The notes beneath the pieces are model-generated. The model was not told where the DNA came from and ran no database searches. It saw only the letters and a list, made by a program, of their open reading frames with translations. This document shows, in pieces, positions 11,722 through 19,905 of a stretch of 64,000 nt of DNA. Position 1 is the first letter of the stretch. Every line of letters begins with the position of its first letter. The translations under genes and the position numbers were made by a program. The DNA comes from Methylophilaceae bacterium 11 (GTDB lineage Bacteria; Pseudomonadota; Gammaproteobacteria; Burkholderiales; Methylophilaceae): contig JCKJ01000001.1 of assembly GCA_000525025.1 (NCBI GenBank), positions 248,001-312,000 on the forward strand. The letters are read 5' to 3'.

Positions 11722-12141
11722 TTATGTTTTTGGTTTGGTAAGATGGTTACAGCCTTCTTTAGTAAAGTGCACAACGCCTTCTCGTCCGCCTGAAATGGCT
11801 TTGTCTATGCACACTTCTAAAGACTCTTGCCGGTAGTTCAGTACGCGCACTAGCATCGGTAGGTTAACCCCAGCTACGCCAGCCACGCCTTCTTGGTTGA
11901 CCAATTTGGTGACCATATTGCAAGGTGTTGCGCCGTAAATATCAGACAATACCAATACGCCTTGGCCTTCATCCAGCTTGGTTACCATGGCTTGCGCCGT
12001 GAAAAATAATGAGGATGGGTCATCCTGTATGGAAACCGCAAGGTATTCAAGTTGTTGAGGGCGTTTGCCCATCACATGGCTTGCGCATTGAATTAAACTC
12101 TCACCCAGTGAGCCGTGCGCAATAATCAAAATTCCAATCAT
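11722..12141 (-). CDS. PTS EIIA domain protein, mannose/fructose (ManX) family
   Basis: The 139-residue single-domain protein begins MIGILIIAHGSLGESL, with the phosphorylatable His9. It continues with DDPSSLFFTAQAM and the conserved LSDIYGATPCN motif of mannose-type EIIA. Such stand-alone EIIA proteins in proteobacteria usually end a regulatory phosphorelay (EI to HPr to EIIA), because no transport partner is encoded. The gene lies between rapZ and ptsH. Confidence 0.9.
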   Translation of the reverse strand: MIGILIIAHGSLGESLIQCASHVMGKRPQQLEYLAVSIQDDPSSLFFTAQAMVTKLDEGQGVLVLSDIYGATPCNMVTKLVNQEGVAGVAGVNLPMLVRVLNYRQESLEVCIDKAISGGREGVVHFTKEGCNHLTKPKT

Positions 12142-12168
12142 GTTGCAGCCTTCAAAAAAATATTTCCG

Positions 12169-13032
12169 TTAACTGAGCTCACGATGGCGCACGATGACTT
12201 TGTACTCTTGCTTAAAGTGTGCGCTGAGTTGCTCTACAAAATAGACCGAACGATGCTGACCACCGGTGCAACCAATACCAATCGTGAGATAGCTGCGATT
12301 GTCCTGATTAAAGCTAGGTAGCCATTTTTCTAAATACTGCTGAATATCGCCTAACATATCAACCACCATGCGTTCTTTTTCAAGAAATGCCTGAATTGGT
12401 TTATCTTTTCCGGTCAGTGGTCTTAATTCCGGATCGTAATGCGGATTGGGTAAGCTGCGTACATCAAACACAAAATCTGCATCCAGCGGAATGCCGTGCT
12501 TAAACCCAAATGAAACAAACAGCACCACCACACTATTGTTGATGTCACTGTTGGGTTCGGCAATCCAATCACGGATATGGTTGCGTAGCGCATTGGCACT
12601 TAAACTGCTGGTGTCGATATGGTGACCCAAACTGGCGAGGCCCGCCAATAACTCACGCTCTTCCAGAATGCTTTCTGCAAGCGTTGCTTTTTCATTGCTG
12701 AGAGGGTGTTTGCGTCTGGTTTCAGAAAAGCGCTTTACCAAGCTTTCTAAGGTGGAGTCTAAATACAAGACGCTGACGTCGATGCCCTCGGATTTCAACT
12801 GTGTAATGGCGTTGGGTAACGCTTTTAATGCGGCGCTGCGGCTATCAATGCTGATCGCCACTTTCACTTTCTTGTTGGCTTTGCGCAGGCTGTCAGTATC
12901 TAAATGTTGCGCGATTTGTGGCAGCAAGGTTGCAGGTAAATTATCAATGCAATAAAACCCGCTGTCTTCGAGCACGCGCAAAGCGATGGTTTTGCCGGAG
13001 CCAGATAGCCCAGTGACAATAATCAGTTGCAT
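12169..13032 (-). CDS. rapZ: RNase adapter protein RapZ
   Basis: This is a nucleotide-binding adapter. In Escherichia coli RapZ guides RNase E to the small RNA GlmZ and so tunes glucosamine-6-phosphate synthase. The 287-residue protein has the N-terminal P-loop GLSGSGKT (residues 8-15) and the D-x-x-x-P segment SGFYCIDNLP. The C-terminal RNA-binding region shows FGFKHGIPLDADFVFDVR, NPHYDPELR and IGCTGGQHRSVY. The gene abuts hprK with no spacer. Whether a GlmZ-type RNA exists in this lineage is unknown. Confidence 0.95.
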   Translation of the reverse strand: MQLIIVTGLSGSGKTIALRVLEDSGFYCIDNLPATLLPQIAQHLDTDSLRKANKKVKVAISIDSRSAALKALPNAITQLKSEGIDVSVLYLDSTLESLVKRFSETRRKHPLSNEKATLAESILEERELLAGLASLGHHIDTSSLSANALRNHIRDWIAEPNSDINNSVVVLFVSFGFKHGIPLDADFVFDVRSLPNPHYDPELRPLTGKDKPIQAFLEKERMVVDMLGDIQQYLEKWLPSFNQDNRSYLTIGIGCTGGQHRSVYFVEQLSAHFKQEYKVIVRHRELS

Positions 13033-13983
13033 TTATGATTTCTTGCTTTCTTTTAGCATGATTTGCTTTTGACGCTTGGTAAATTGCTGCGTTGCATTAA
13101 TACCGCGTAATAATAGCATGTGATTGCGCACGGCTACCTCCACCAAAACCGCAATGTTGCGGCCTGCCGCAATGGGAATCACCACTTTGCTGATATCTAC
13201 TTCCAATACGCGCTCATATTGGGTTTTAGCATTTAGGCGGTCTAGCGCAAGTGGGTTAAGCGTATCAGCCAATTCCAATTGAATCATCAAATCTAAGGGC
13301 TTGGTAGGCTTGACTGCATTATCGCCAAATAATGCCCGAATATTGAGTATGCCTAAACCGCGTACTTCTAAAAAGTCTTGCAACAGTTCTGGGCAGCGAC
13401 CTTCTACCCGCTCTGGGGAAATACGATAAAAATCTACAATGTCATCGGCCACTAAGCGATGCCCGCGCGAAATCAATTCGAGCGCTAACTCGCTCTTACC
13501 AATGGCAGCATTGCCTTTAATCAGTACACCAAAGCCTTGCACCTCCATAAACACGCCGTGCAAGCTGGTCGATTCTGCGGTCGCAATGGCCAAATAGTGG
13601 CCGAGCAACTCCATCAACTGTGGGCTGGGCAGGGGGGAGGTGAACAGCGGAGTTTGTGAACGATCAGCTGCTTTTAATAATTCCTCTGGTGCTTTTTCGC
13701 CATTGGCCACTATCACGGCGGCAAGGTCAGTCGCAAATAAATTGCTGACCGCCTGTTGCATGGCAATTATGCTGAGATTGTGTAAATAGTCCATCTCAGC
13801 ACAGCCTAATACCTGTACCCGGTTAGGGTGCACAAAATTTAAGTGGCCAACAAGTGCTAGGGATGGTTTGGTAACAGTACCGGAGGTGAGTATTTTATTG
13901 CCGCCTTCAAGCCCTGCTACCCATTGTAGTTTGAGCTTGCGGCGGATTTGTGTGAATAGCTCGTCAACGTTAATTTGAGCCAT
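13033..13983 (-). CDS. hprK: HPr kinase/phosphorylase
   Basis: This is a bifunctional enzyme that phosphorylates or dephosphorylates Ser46 of HPr. The 316-residue protein has an N-terminal HprK domain, the catalytic His142 in LHGVFMEVQG, a P-loop at residues 157-164 and SRGHRLVADD. The signature segment VRGLGILNIRALFG and the C-terminal helix region follow. The P-loop reads GNAAIGKS, whereas most family members have GDSGxGKS; the Gly-Lys-Ser core is intact. It sits in one run with rapZ, ptsH and ptsI. Confidence 0.93.
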   Translation of the reverse strand: MAQINVDELFTQIRRKLKLQWVAGLEGGNKILTSGTVTKPSLALVGHLNFVHPNRVQVLGCAEMDYLHNLSIIAMQQAVSNLFATDLAAVIVANGEKAPEELLKAADRSQTPLFTSPLPSPQLMELLGHYLAIATAESTSLHGVFMEVQGFGVLIKGNAAIGKSELALELISRGHRLVADDIVDFYRISPERVEGRCPELLQDFLEVRGLGILNIRALFGDNAVKPTKPLDLMIQLELADTLNPLALDRLNAKTQYERVLEVDISKVVIPIAAGRNIAVLVEVAVRNHMLLLRGINATQQFTKRQKQIMLKESKKS

Positions 13984-13997
13984 AGATTAAAGAAAGA

Positions 13998-14342
13998 TTA
14001 ATTAGGAAGCTGGTGTTGGTCAACATTCTGATGTTTCACAGCACCATTGGTTTTGTGATGATCACCATGTTTCTCTTTGTGTTTTACCACTTGACGGTCC
14101 AGTTTGTCCGTCAGCATATCAATGGCGCTATACATATTCTCATCGGCACAAGCAGCGTGTAGATCGTTGCCTGGCACATGCAGTGTAGCCTCAACCTTTT
14201 GGGCGAGCTTTTCTACAGACATCGTAACCTTTACATCAATCACATGATCGAAGTGATTGCTGATTCGCGTGAGTTTACTTTGCACGTACTCACGTAACGC
14301 AGGTGTAATTTCTAAGTGATGCCCAGTTAATTGTAAATTCAT
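13998..14342 (-). CDS. hpf: Ribosome hibernation promoting factor (HPF/YhbH)
   Basis: This protein binds the 30S subunit and helps form inactive ribosomes in stationary phase. The older name is sigma-54 modulation protein, from its position beside rpoN. I place the start at the ATG at 14342 (MNLQLTGHHLEITPALREYV), because AAGGAG lies just upstream and because this is where the family begins; the open frame extends 17 codons further. The 114-residue product is the short form, with the beta-alpha-beta ribosome-binding fold and a His-rich tail (KHKEKHGDHHK). Confidence 0.92.
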   Translation of the reverse strand: MNLQLTGHHLEITPALREYVQSKLTRISNHFDHVIDVKVTMSVEKLAQKVEATLHVPGNDLHAACADENMYSAIDMLTDKLDRQVVKHKEKHGDHHKTNGAVKHQNVDQHQLPN

Positions 14343-14514
14343 GACTTGCTCCTTTTTGAAATTGCTCCAAGAAGAAAAAGCATCTCGGAACAATTTCAGT
14401 TTACTACTTTGGCGTTGGCTTGCAACTATCCAATTGCACTATTCGGTAAGAAAATTTCCTGTATGGGAATTTAGTTGAGGAAATCTTGCGCTAAATCAAA
14501 TCGTTAGCGTGACC

Positions 14515-16059
14515 CTACAGTGATTTCCTCAAATTTGCAGGCGGGATATTGAGCGATTCACGATATTTGGCAATGGTACGGCGTGCCACCACAATGCCTT
14601 GGTTGGCCAGCGTATCCGTAATTTGATTGTCGGAAAGCGGTTTTCTGGGGTTTTCTTCGGCCACCATTTGTTTAATCAACGCACGAATCGCAGTGGCAGA
14701 ACACGTGCCGCCCACATCAGTAGCTACCGAGCTACCAAAGAAATATTTAAGCTCATATACACCACGTGGAGTGAGCATATACTTATGCGTAGTCACGCGT
14801 GAAATGGTGGATTCATGCAATTCTAACTCTTCAGCAATCTCGCGCAGCACCAATGGGCGCATGGCAATATCACCATGCTCAAAAAAGTTGCGTTGTCTAT
14901 CTACAATAGCTTGCGAGACGCGCAAAATAGTAGAGAAGCGCTGCTGAATGTTTTTAATCATCCATTTGGCTTCTTGCATTTGGCTCTGTAAATATTGCCC
15001 GGAATTTTCGCGGTTGCGTTTTAAAATATCCGCATATAGTTGGTTAATACGTAATTTTGGAATAACGCCATCATTCAGTGTGGCGACCCAAATGCCTTTG
15101 ATCTTCTTCACAATCACATCATGTTGAATGTAATGATCGTGCGACAAAGTCACAAATTGGCTACCCGGTTTTGGGTTTTGTTGTTTGATAAGCGTCTGCG
15201 CGCCTTTTAAGGTAGCTTCATCGCAACTCAGTAGTTTGCGCAGCTTGCCAAAATCTTTGTTAGCCAATACCGGTAAATGGTCTTGAATAATGGCGATGGC
15301 TTGTTTCAGGTAGGGCGTGTCTGTATCTAGTGCATTGAGTTGCAAATACAGGCACTCTTGCAAGTTACGTGCGCCTACGCCAATTGGATCCAAGTTTTGA
15401 ATCAGCTTGAGCACCGTTTCAAGCTCAAGCATATCAATTTCAAGCTCGAGCGGCAGGCTATCTGCCAGCTCATCTAACGACTGCTCAAAGTAACCATCAT
15501 CATTGATACAATCAATCATAATAGAGACCAGCGTTTGGTCACGTTCAGACAGCGGTACTAATTTCAGTTGACCCACAAGGTGATCGCGCAGGCTGATGCT
15601 AACGGTGTCTTGTCTGGTAAAGTCGCCGTCATCATCGTCCGAATTGTTTTGGCGTCCACCTTCATCCCAGTTGCTGGTGCTGCCGTACTCATCAAACTCA
15701 TCTTCAAATTCTGGTGCTGAGAACTCTTCTGAAGTGGGCGCTAACTCATCATCACGTTCAGCCGTGCTCTCAGCAGGTGCGCTAATTTCAGAGGTGGTGG
15801 CGTTATCAAATACATTGGCATCTTGCTCTTGCTCAGAAGCTTCGCTAGAGGCCTGGCTGTTATCAGCGCTGGGGGCTTCTGCACTGCCGCCACCATCGTC
15901 ATCACCATCGACTAACTCCAACAATGGGTTGTCTTGTAAGATGGTTTCTAGCTCTTGGTTGAGCTCCAGTGTAGACAGCTGCAATAACCGGATGGATTGT
16001 TGCAGCTGCGGGGTGAGCGCTAGGTTTTGAGAGATGCGGAGTTGTAAGTTTTGTTTCAT
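14515..16059 (-). CDS. rpoN: RNA polymerase sigma-54 factor
   Basis: This sigma factor serves -24/-12 promoters and needs AAA+ activators. The protein is about 514 residues from the ATG at 16059 (MKQNLQLRISQNLALTPQLQ); a TTG start three codons earlier is also open. Region I is Gln/Leu-rich. Region II is a long acidic linker (residues about 55-150, many D, E and S). The core-binding and helix-turn-helix regions follow, then the C-terminal RpoN box ARRTIAKYRE. PilR, encoded at 49577-50974, is a likely client activator; NtrX in this window is probably not. Confidence 0.95.
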   Translation of the reverse strand: MKQNLQLRISQNLALTPQLQQSIRLLQLSTLELNQELETILQDNPLLELVDGDDDGGGSAEAPSADNSQASSEASEQEQDANVFDNATTSEISAPAESTAERDDELAPTSEEFSAPEFEDEFDEYGSTSNWDEGGRQNNSDDDDGDFTRQDTVSISLRDHLVGQLKLVPLSERDQTLVSIMIDCINDDGYFEQSLDELADSLPLELEIDMLELETVLKLIQNLDPIGVGARNLQECLYLQLNALDTDTPYLKQAIAIIQDHLPVLANKDFGKLRKLLSCDEATLKGAQTLIKQQNPKPGSQFVTLSHDHYIQHDVIVKKIKGIWVATLNDGVIPKLRINQLYADILKRNRENSGQYLQSQMQEAKWMIKNIQQRFSTILRVSQAIVDRQRNFFEHGDIAMRPLVLREIAEELELHESTISRVTTHKYMLTPRGVYELKYFFGSSVATDVGGTCSATAIRALIKQMVAEENPRKPLSDNQITDTLANQGIVVARRTIAKYRESLNIPPANLRKSL

Positions 16060-16073
16060 AGCATTCAAAGTGG

Positions 16074-16796
16074 TTAAAGTCTAAAGTCCCGGCCTAAATA
16101 CACTTCGCGTACGGCTTCATCTTTTACAATTTCATCTGGGCTACCTGAGGCAAATACAGTCCCATCGTTCACAATATAGGCACGATCACAAATGCCTAAA
16201 GTCTCACGCACATTGTGGTCTGTAATGAGAATGCCAATATTTTTACTGCTTAAAAAGCGGATAATTTTCTGAATATCCAGTACCGCAATCGGGTCAATCC
16301 CAGCAAATGGTTCATCTAACAAAATAAAGCTTGGGTTGGTGGCTAGGCAACGTGCAATTTCTACACGTCTGCGTTCACCGCCAGACAAGCTGACGGCCAT
16401 GCTGTTGCGAATATGCACAATGTGCAGTTCTTGCAATAGAGATTCTAATTGTGCCTCGCGCTCTTCTTCGGTCAGGTCTTGTAGCTCTAGCACCGCCATG
16501 ATGTTCTCAGTGACGGTCATTTTTCTGAAAATAGAAGGTTCTTGCGGCAAATAAGACAGCCCCATACGCGCACGGCTATGGATAGGCAGGCGGCTTAAAT
16601 CTTTGTTGTTCAGCAAAATGCGGCCAGCATCTAATGGTACTAATCCTACCATCATATAAAAGCTGGTGGTTTTGCCGGCGCCATTGGGGCCAAGTAAGCC
16701 GATGATTTCACCGCTTTGGATGTTTAACGAAATATCTTGCACTACGGTACGCGTGCTATACGATTTTCTTAAATTTTCGACGATTAATTCACTCAT
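16074..16796 (-). CDS. lptB: LPS export ABC transporter ATP-binding protein LptB
   Basis: This is the cytoplasmic ATPase of the LptB2FG complex, which pulls LPS from the inner membrane onto the Lpt bridge. The 240-residue protein has Walker [12 protein letters not shown], the Q-loop in [10 protein letters not shown], the ABC signature [13 protein letters not shown], Walker [12 protein letters not shown] and the switch His in ITDHNVRE. It is the third gene of an lptC-lptA-lptB run. Its partners LptF and LptG are encoded 40 kb away at 55-57 kb. Confidence 0.96.
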   Translation of the reverse strand: MSELIVENLRKSYSTRTVVQDISLNIQSGEIIGLLGPNGAGKTTSFYMMVGLVPLDAGRILLNNKDLSRLPIHSRARMGLSYLPQEPSIFRKMTVTENIMAVLELQDLTEEEREAQLESLLQELHIVHIRNSMAVSLSGGERRRVEIARCLATNPSFILLDEPFAGIDPIAVLDIQKIIRFLSSKNIGILITDHNVRETLGICDRAYIVNDGTVFASGSPDEIVKDEAVREVYLGRDFRL

Positions 16797-16808
16797 AAAT
16801 ACTCAATA

Positions 16809-17438
16809 CTATTGATTCTCTTCTTTAGGTTGCAACCCAAGCTGAAGTGTCTTGTTGAGTCTTAAGTTATTCACCGGTACTGTGTTCGTGCTATTTTTTG
16901 CAGGGGCCGTGGCCGCAGGTTGTTTGTTTTTGGGTTGAATAATGGCTTTAACACGCCCAGTATTGCCGCCTTCGGTGTTGGATTTTACCCCGCCAATCAC
17001 TTCTGCATATTCGGCATTGGCGTCGTAACTAATAAAATCACCATGCACAATGTCTTCGCCACGCTTGACCCAGGCTTTGGTATAAAGCTGTACTTTGTCC
17101 ATACGGCCATCGTACTCAATGCGCTGCGCGCTACCTTCCATGTATTCATCTTTGCCCTCACGTTTTTGTTTAAACGTGGTGGGGTTGCCGGTGGATGTGC
17201 TGTGCTGAAAGCCCTCTTTGTCTTCGCGTACCACTAGTTTATCGGCATGGATGATCAATGTGCCTTGGGTCAAAATCACGTTGCCGGTATAGGTGCTGGT
17301 TTTTTTTGCATCATTCACAGTGACCGTGTCCGCTTCCAACTCAATGGGCTTATCGCGGTCTGCCGCCTCTGACCAAGCCTGTAAAGGCAGGCACAGTAAG
17401 CCAAGTAAATATGCGCTGGTGTAAATGCGTTTCAACAT
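16809..17438 (-). CDS. lptA: LPS transport periplasmic protein LptA
   Basis: This is the periplasmic bridge protein that carries LPS from LptC to LptD. The 209-residue protein has a signal peptide (cleavage near QAWSEA). The OstA/LptA jellyroll begins PIELEADTVTVNDAKKTSTYTGNV and continues with repeated short beta strands. The C-terminal tail is rich in N, T and P and probably disordered. It lies directly between lptC and lptB. Confidence 0.92.
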   Translation of the reverse strand: MLKRIYTSAYLLGLLCLPLQAWSEAADRDKPIELEADTVTVNDAKKTSTYTGNVILTQGTLIIHADKLVVREDKEGFQHSTSTGNPTTFKQKREGKDEYMEGSAQRIEYDGRMDKVQLYTKAWVKRGEDIVHGDFISYDANAEYAEVIGGVKSNTEGGNTGRVKAIIQPKNKQPAATAPAKNSTNTVPVNNLRLNKTLQLGLQPKEENQ

Positions 17439-17447
17439 TGAATCTCC

Positions 17448-18170
17448 CTACGGTTTCTTATTCACACCCGCTGGTTTGGTACGTGCGGTGCTGGTTTTAC
17501 TATTCGTTTTGCTGTTAATACGTTTGTCGATATTCGGCTTAACTGCTTGGTTTGGCTTAACTGCTTGGTTTGACTTTACCAAGGGGTTGTTTTTTGGCAC
17601 AGGCCGTTCATAGTGCACGCGTACTTTATTCAGTAAAGTCATGGTTTGGTTTTTTTTATCAAACACCATGCCTACTGCAGTGACTTTGGTTTTAGGCGCC
17701 TGCGTAATCACGACCGGACTTTGTGTAGTAGCTAAATCTTTGTCCGGTTCTATGGTTAATTTTTCTGTGGTGAGTTGCATTTCGCCTTTGTCTGCTGTGG
17801 CTTGGCGCACTACTTTTACATTGTCTACAAACTCTACAGTTTCACCGTTGCTAGAGACATACCCGCGCAAGCCCTGAATTTGCGTGTAAGGCTTGTTCAC
17901 GGCAAATTGTGTAAAGCGTGGGCGCTGTAACACGGTGGTGTCGTCATCCGGAAAGTGGGACATCTCTGCCGCCGCCAATACATAGCGTAATTTACCGCCA
18001 ACGTCGGTTTGCGTTGTAACAAAGTTATGTAGTTTATAGTCAGGATCATGTCGATTGCTGCCATCAATGCTCGGGCCTTGTTCTTGCACGGTCTGGTTAA
18101 TCCAAAACGTAATCACCGCTAGCATGAATGCAAGCGTGAGAGGGAACAAAATAGCATGGCGGTTGTACAT
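17448..18170 (-). CDS. lptC: LPS export system protein LptC
   Basis: This bitopic inner-membrane protein hands LPS from LptB2FG to LptA. The 240-residue protein has one N-terminal membrane helix (HAILFPLTLAFMLAVITFWI) and a periplasmic beta-jellyroll (DPDYKLHNFVTTQTDVGGKLRYVL). The basic, Asn/Lys/Pro-rich C-terminal tail contains a short direct repeat, NQAVKPNQAVKPN, encoded near 17541-17575. The tail goes beyond the usual LptC length of about 190. Confidence 0.9.
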   Translation of the reverse strand: MYNRHAILFPLTLAFMLAVITFWINQTVQEQGPSIDGSNRHDPDYKLHNFVTTQTDVGGKLRYVLAAAEMSHFPDDDTTVLQRPRFTQFAVNKPYTQIQGLRGYVSSNGETVEFVDNVKVVRQATADKGEMQLTTEKLTIEPDKDLATTQSPVVITQAPKTKVTAVGMVFDKKNQTMTLLNKVRVHYERPVPKNNPLVKSNQAVKPNQAVKPNIDKRINSKTNSKTSTARTKPAGVNKKP

Positions 18171-18182
18171 GAATCCGTGGCT

Positions 18183-18713
18183 TTAGCATTGAAAAAAAGG
18201 CGCCATTTGTGCCTCTAATGTATTTTGGGCCTGCATAATCAACTCACACACTTCGCGCACTGCGCCGCGACCACCTTCTTTTGTGGTGACATAGTGCGCG
18301 CGTGCCTGTACTGATTTTGGTGCGGCGGGGACGGTAATGCTGAGGCCACAACGCAACATAGGTGGCATGTCTACAACGTCATCACCCATAAAAGCAGTTT
18401 CCTCTGGGCGTAAGTTAAGTTTGGCAATCAGCTCGTTAAATGCCACTAATTTGTCTTCTACCCCTTGGTAGAAATGTGCAACGCCCGTGCTTTCTGCGCG
18501 CTGTGTCACCACTTTAGAAGTGCGCCCGGTAATGATGGCCATTTGCACGCCGCTGTTTTTGAGTAGTTTCATGCCCAAGCCATCTTGGGAGTTGAATGTT
18601 TTGTATTCTAGGCCATCGTCACCAATGGTCAGGCCGCCATCCGTCATGACGCCATCTACATCAAAAATCACCAATTTAATTTGCTTGGCACGTTGGAGTA
18701 CGTCTTGATTCAT
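18183..18713 (-). CDS. kdsC: 3-deoxy-D-manno-octulosonate 8-phosphate phosphatase
   Basis: This enzyme removes phosphate from Kdo-8-phosphate to give Kdo for LPS inner core synthesis. The 176-residue HAD C0-type protein has motif I IFDVDGVMTDG, motif II ITGRTS, the Lys of the VEDKL segment and motif IV AFMGDDVVDMP. It has no cap domain, which suits the tetrameric KdsC family. Its start codon overlaps the kdsD stop by one base, which implies translational coupling. Confidence 0.95.
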   Translation of the reverse strand: MNQDVLQRAKQIKLVIFDVDGVMTDGGLTIGDDGLEYKTFNSQDGLGMKLLKNSGVQMAIITGRTSKVVTQRAESTGVAHFYQGVEDKLVAFNELIAKLNLRPEETAFMGDDVVDMPPMLRCGLSITVPAAPKSVQARAHYVTTKEGGRGAVREVCELIMQAQNTLEAQMAPFFQC

Positions 18714-19720
18714 TAAACAACTTTCGCTTTGAGTAAATCGTGCATATTAAATGCGCCGACTAGTTCGCCCTGACGATTTATGACCATCAGTGCATTGATT
18801 TTAAAATTTTCCATCAGCTCGACTGCTTCAACCGCCATCTGATCCAAGTAGATGGTTTTGGGTGGCGTGTGCATGACTTGTGCGATGGTGGTATCGCTAG
18901 GTGACACGTTATTGCAGAAGGCACGGCGCAAATCCCCATCGGTAAATATGCCAACAGGGTGTTGCTGCGCATTGGTAATTGCAGTAAACCCTAGGCCTTT
19001 TTTGGTGATTTCCAATAGCGCATCGGTCAACATGGCGTTGTCTTTTACACTGGGGATAGCATCGCCCGTACGCATCACGTCTTTTACACGGGTGAGTAGT
19101 TTTCTACCCAAATTACCGCCAGGGTGGGAGCGGGCAAAATCTTCTGCGGTAAATTCACGCAAATCTAATACGCATAGCGCAAGGGCGTCACCCAAAGCCA
19201 ATGCCGCTGTGGTGCTGGCCGTAGGCGATAAGCCCAATGGGCAAGCCTCTTGAGATACTTTTGCGCTTAAATGCACATGAGATTCTTTGGCTAGCGTAGA
19301 CGTATCGGTGCCGGTAATGCTGATGATTTTGGCACCTAAGCGTTTGATGGTGGGCAAAATGGTGAGGATTTCTTCACTTTCGCCAGAGTTGGAGAGCGTA
19401 ATCACCACATCTTCACCGGTAATCATGCCTAAATCGCCATGGCTAGCCTCGGCCGGATGCATAAAAAAAGCGGGTGTGCCGGTGCTGGCAAGTGTTGCCG
19501 CAATTTTTCGGCCGATGTGCCCGGATTTTCCCATGCCGCTCACCACAACACGACCATGGCATTGTAGAATGAGGCTAACAGCGCGCTCAAACTCTGCATC
19601 TAGGCGCCCTGCAATCATTTCAATTTCATTCGCCTCGAGCAGCAGCACTTTTTTAGCCAAGGCTAAAGAAGGTAACTTCTCGCTGATGGCTGGCTGAATG
19701 TGTAGGTTGGGTGTTGACAT
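18713..19720 (-). CDS. kdsD: D-arabinose 5-phosphate isomerase
   Basis: This enzyme converts ribulose 5-phosphate to arabinose 5-phosphate, the first step to Kdo. The 335-residue protein has an N-terminal SIS domain (VVSGMGKSGHIGRKIAATLASTGTPAFF, NSGESEE) and two C-terminal CBS domains. The open frame continues 62 codons upstream, but that segment is not family-like. The ATG at 19720 (MSTPNLHIQP) gives the normal length. The gene starts the leftward run that includes kdsC and lptC. Confidence 0.95.
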   Translation of the reverse strand: MSTPNLHIQPAISEKLPSLALAKKVLLLEANEIEMIAGRLDAEFERAVSLILQCHGRVVVSGMGKSGHIGRKIAATLASTGTPAFFMHPAEASHGDLGMITGEDVVITLSNSGESEEILTILPTIKRLGAKIISITGTDTSTLAKESHVHLSAKVSQEACPLGLSPTASTTAALALGDALALCVLDLREFTAEDFARSHPGGNLGRKLLTRVKDVMRTGDAIPSVKDNAMLTDALLEITKKGLGFTAITNAQQHPVGIFTDGDLRRAFCNNVSPSDTTIAQVMHTPPKTIYLDQMAVEAVELMENFKINALMVINRQGELVGAFNMHDLLKAKVV

Positions 19721-19859
19721 AGAAGTTAGTATAACAAGGTAGTCTGCTCTGAATAAAGTAAAAAACGTAGATTCAGGGTAAAATTTTAAAAGTAGGCACA
19801 TTTTTTGCCTTGCTTGCGTTTTAATCAAGGCAATTTCTAAAAATAAAAAGAAAGCGTTG

Positions 19860-19880
19860 TACCAGCAAAATTTGCTAGTA
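19860..19880. promoter_or_regulatory. 21-bp near-perfect palindrome between kdsD and the antiporter gene
   Basis: The arms TACCAGCAAA (19860-19869) and TTTGCTAGTA (19871-19880) are inverted repeats with one mismatch around a single central A. The site lies in the 185-bp divergent gap, 25 bases before the antiporter ATG. The symmetry suits a dimeric DNA-binding protein, but no regulator can be named. Confidence 0.4.
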
Positions 19881-19905
19881 CACCATATTGAATGTAGAGA
19901 GGCCA

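Noticed and set aside
11722-12141. The EIIA gene as ptsN (EIIA-Ntr)
   Set aside because: The N-terminus (GILIIAHG) and DIYGATPCN are those of mannose-type EIIA, not of the PtsN fold.
14394-14514. Sigma-54 promoter (TTGGCGTTGGCTTGCA) between hpf and rpoN
   Set aside because: The spacing between GG and GC is one base short of the required value, and the motif is on the strand that leads away from both genes.
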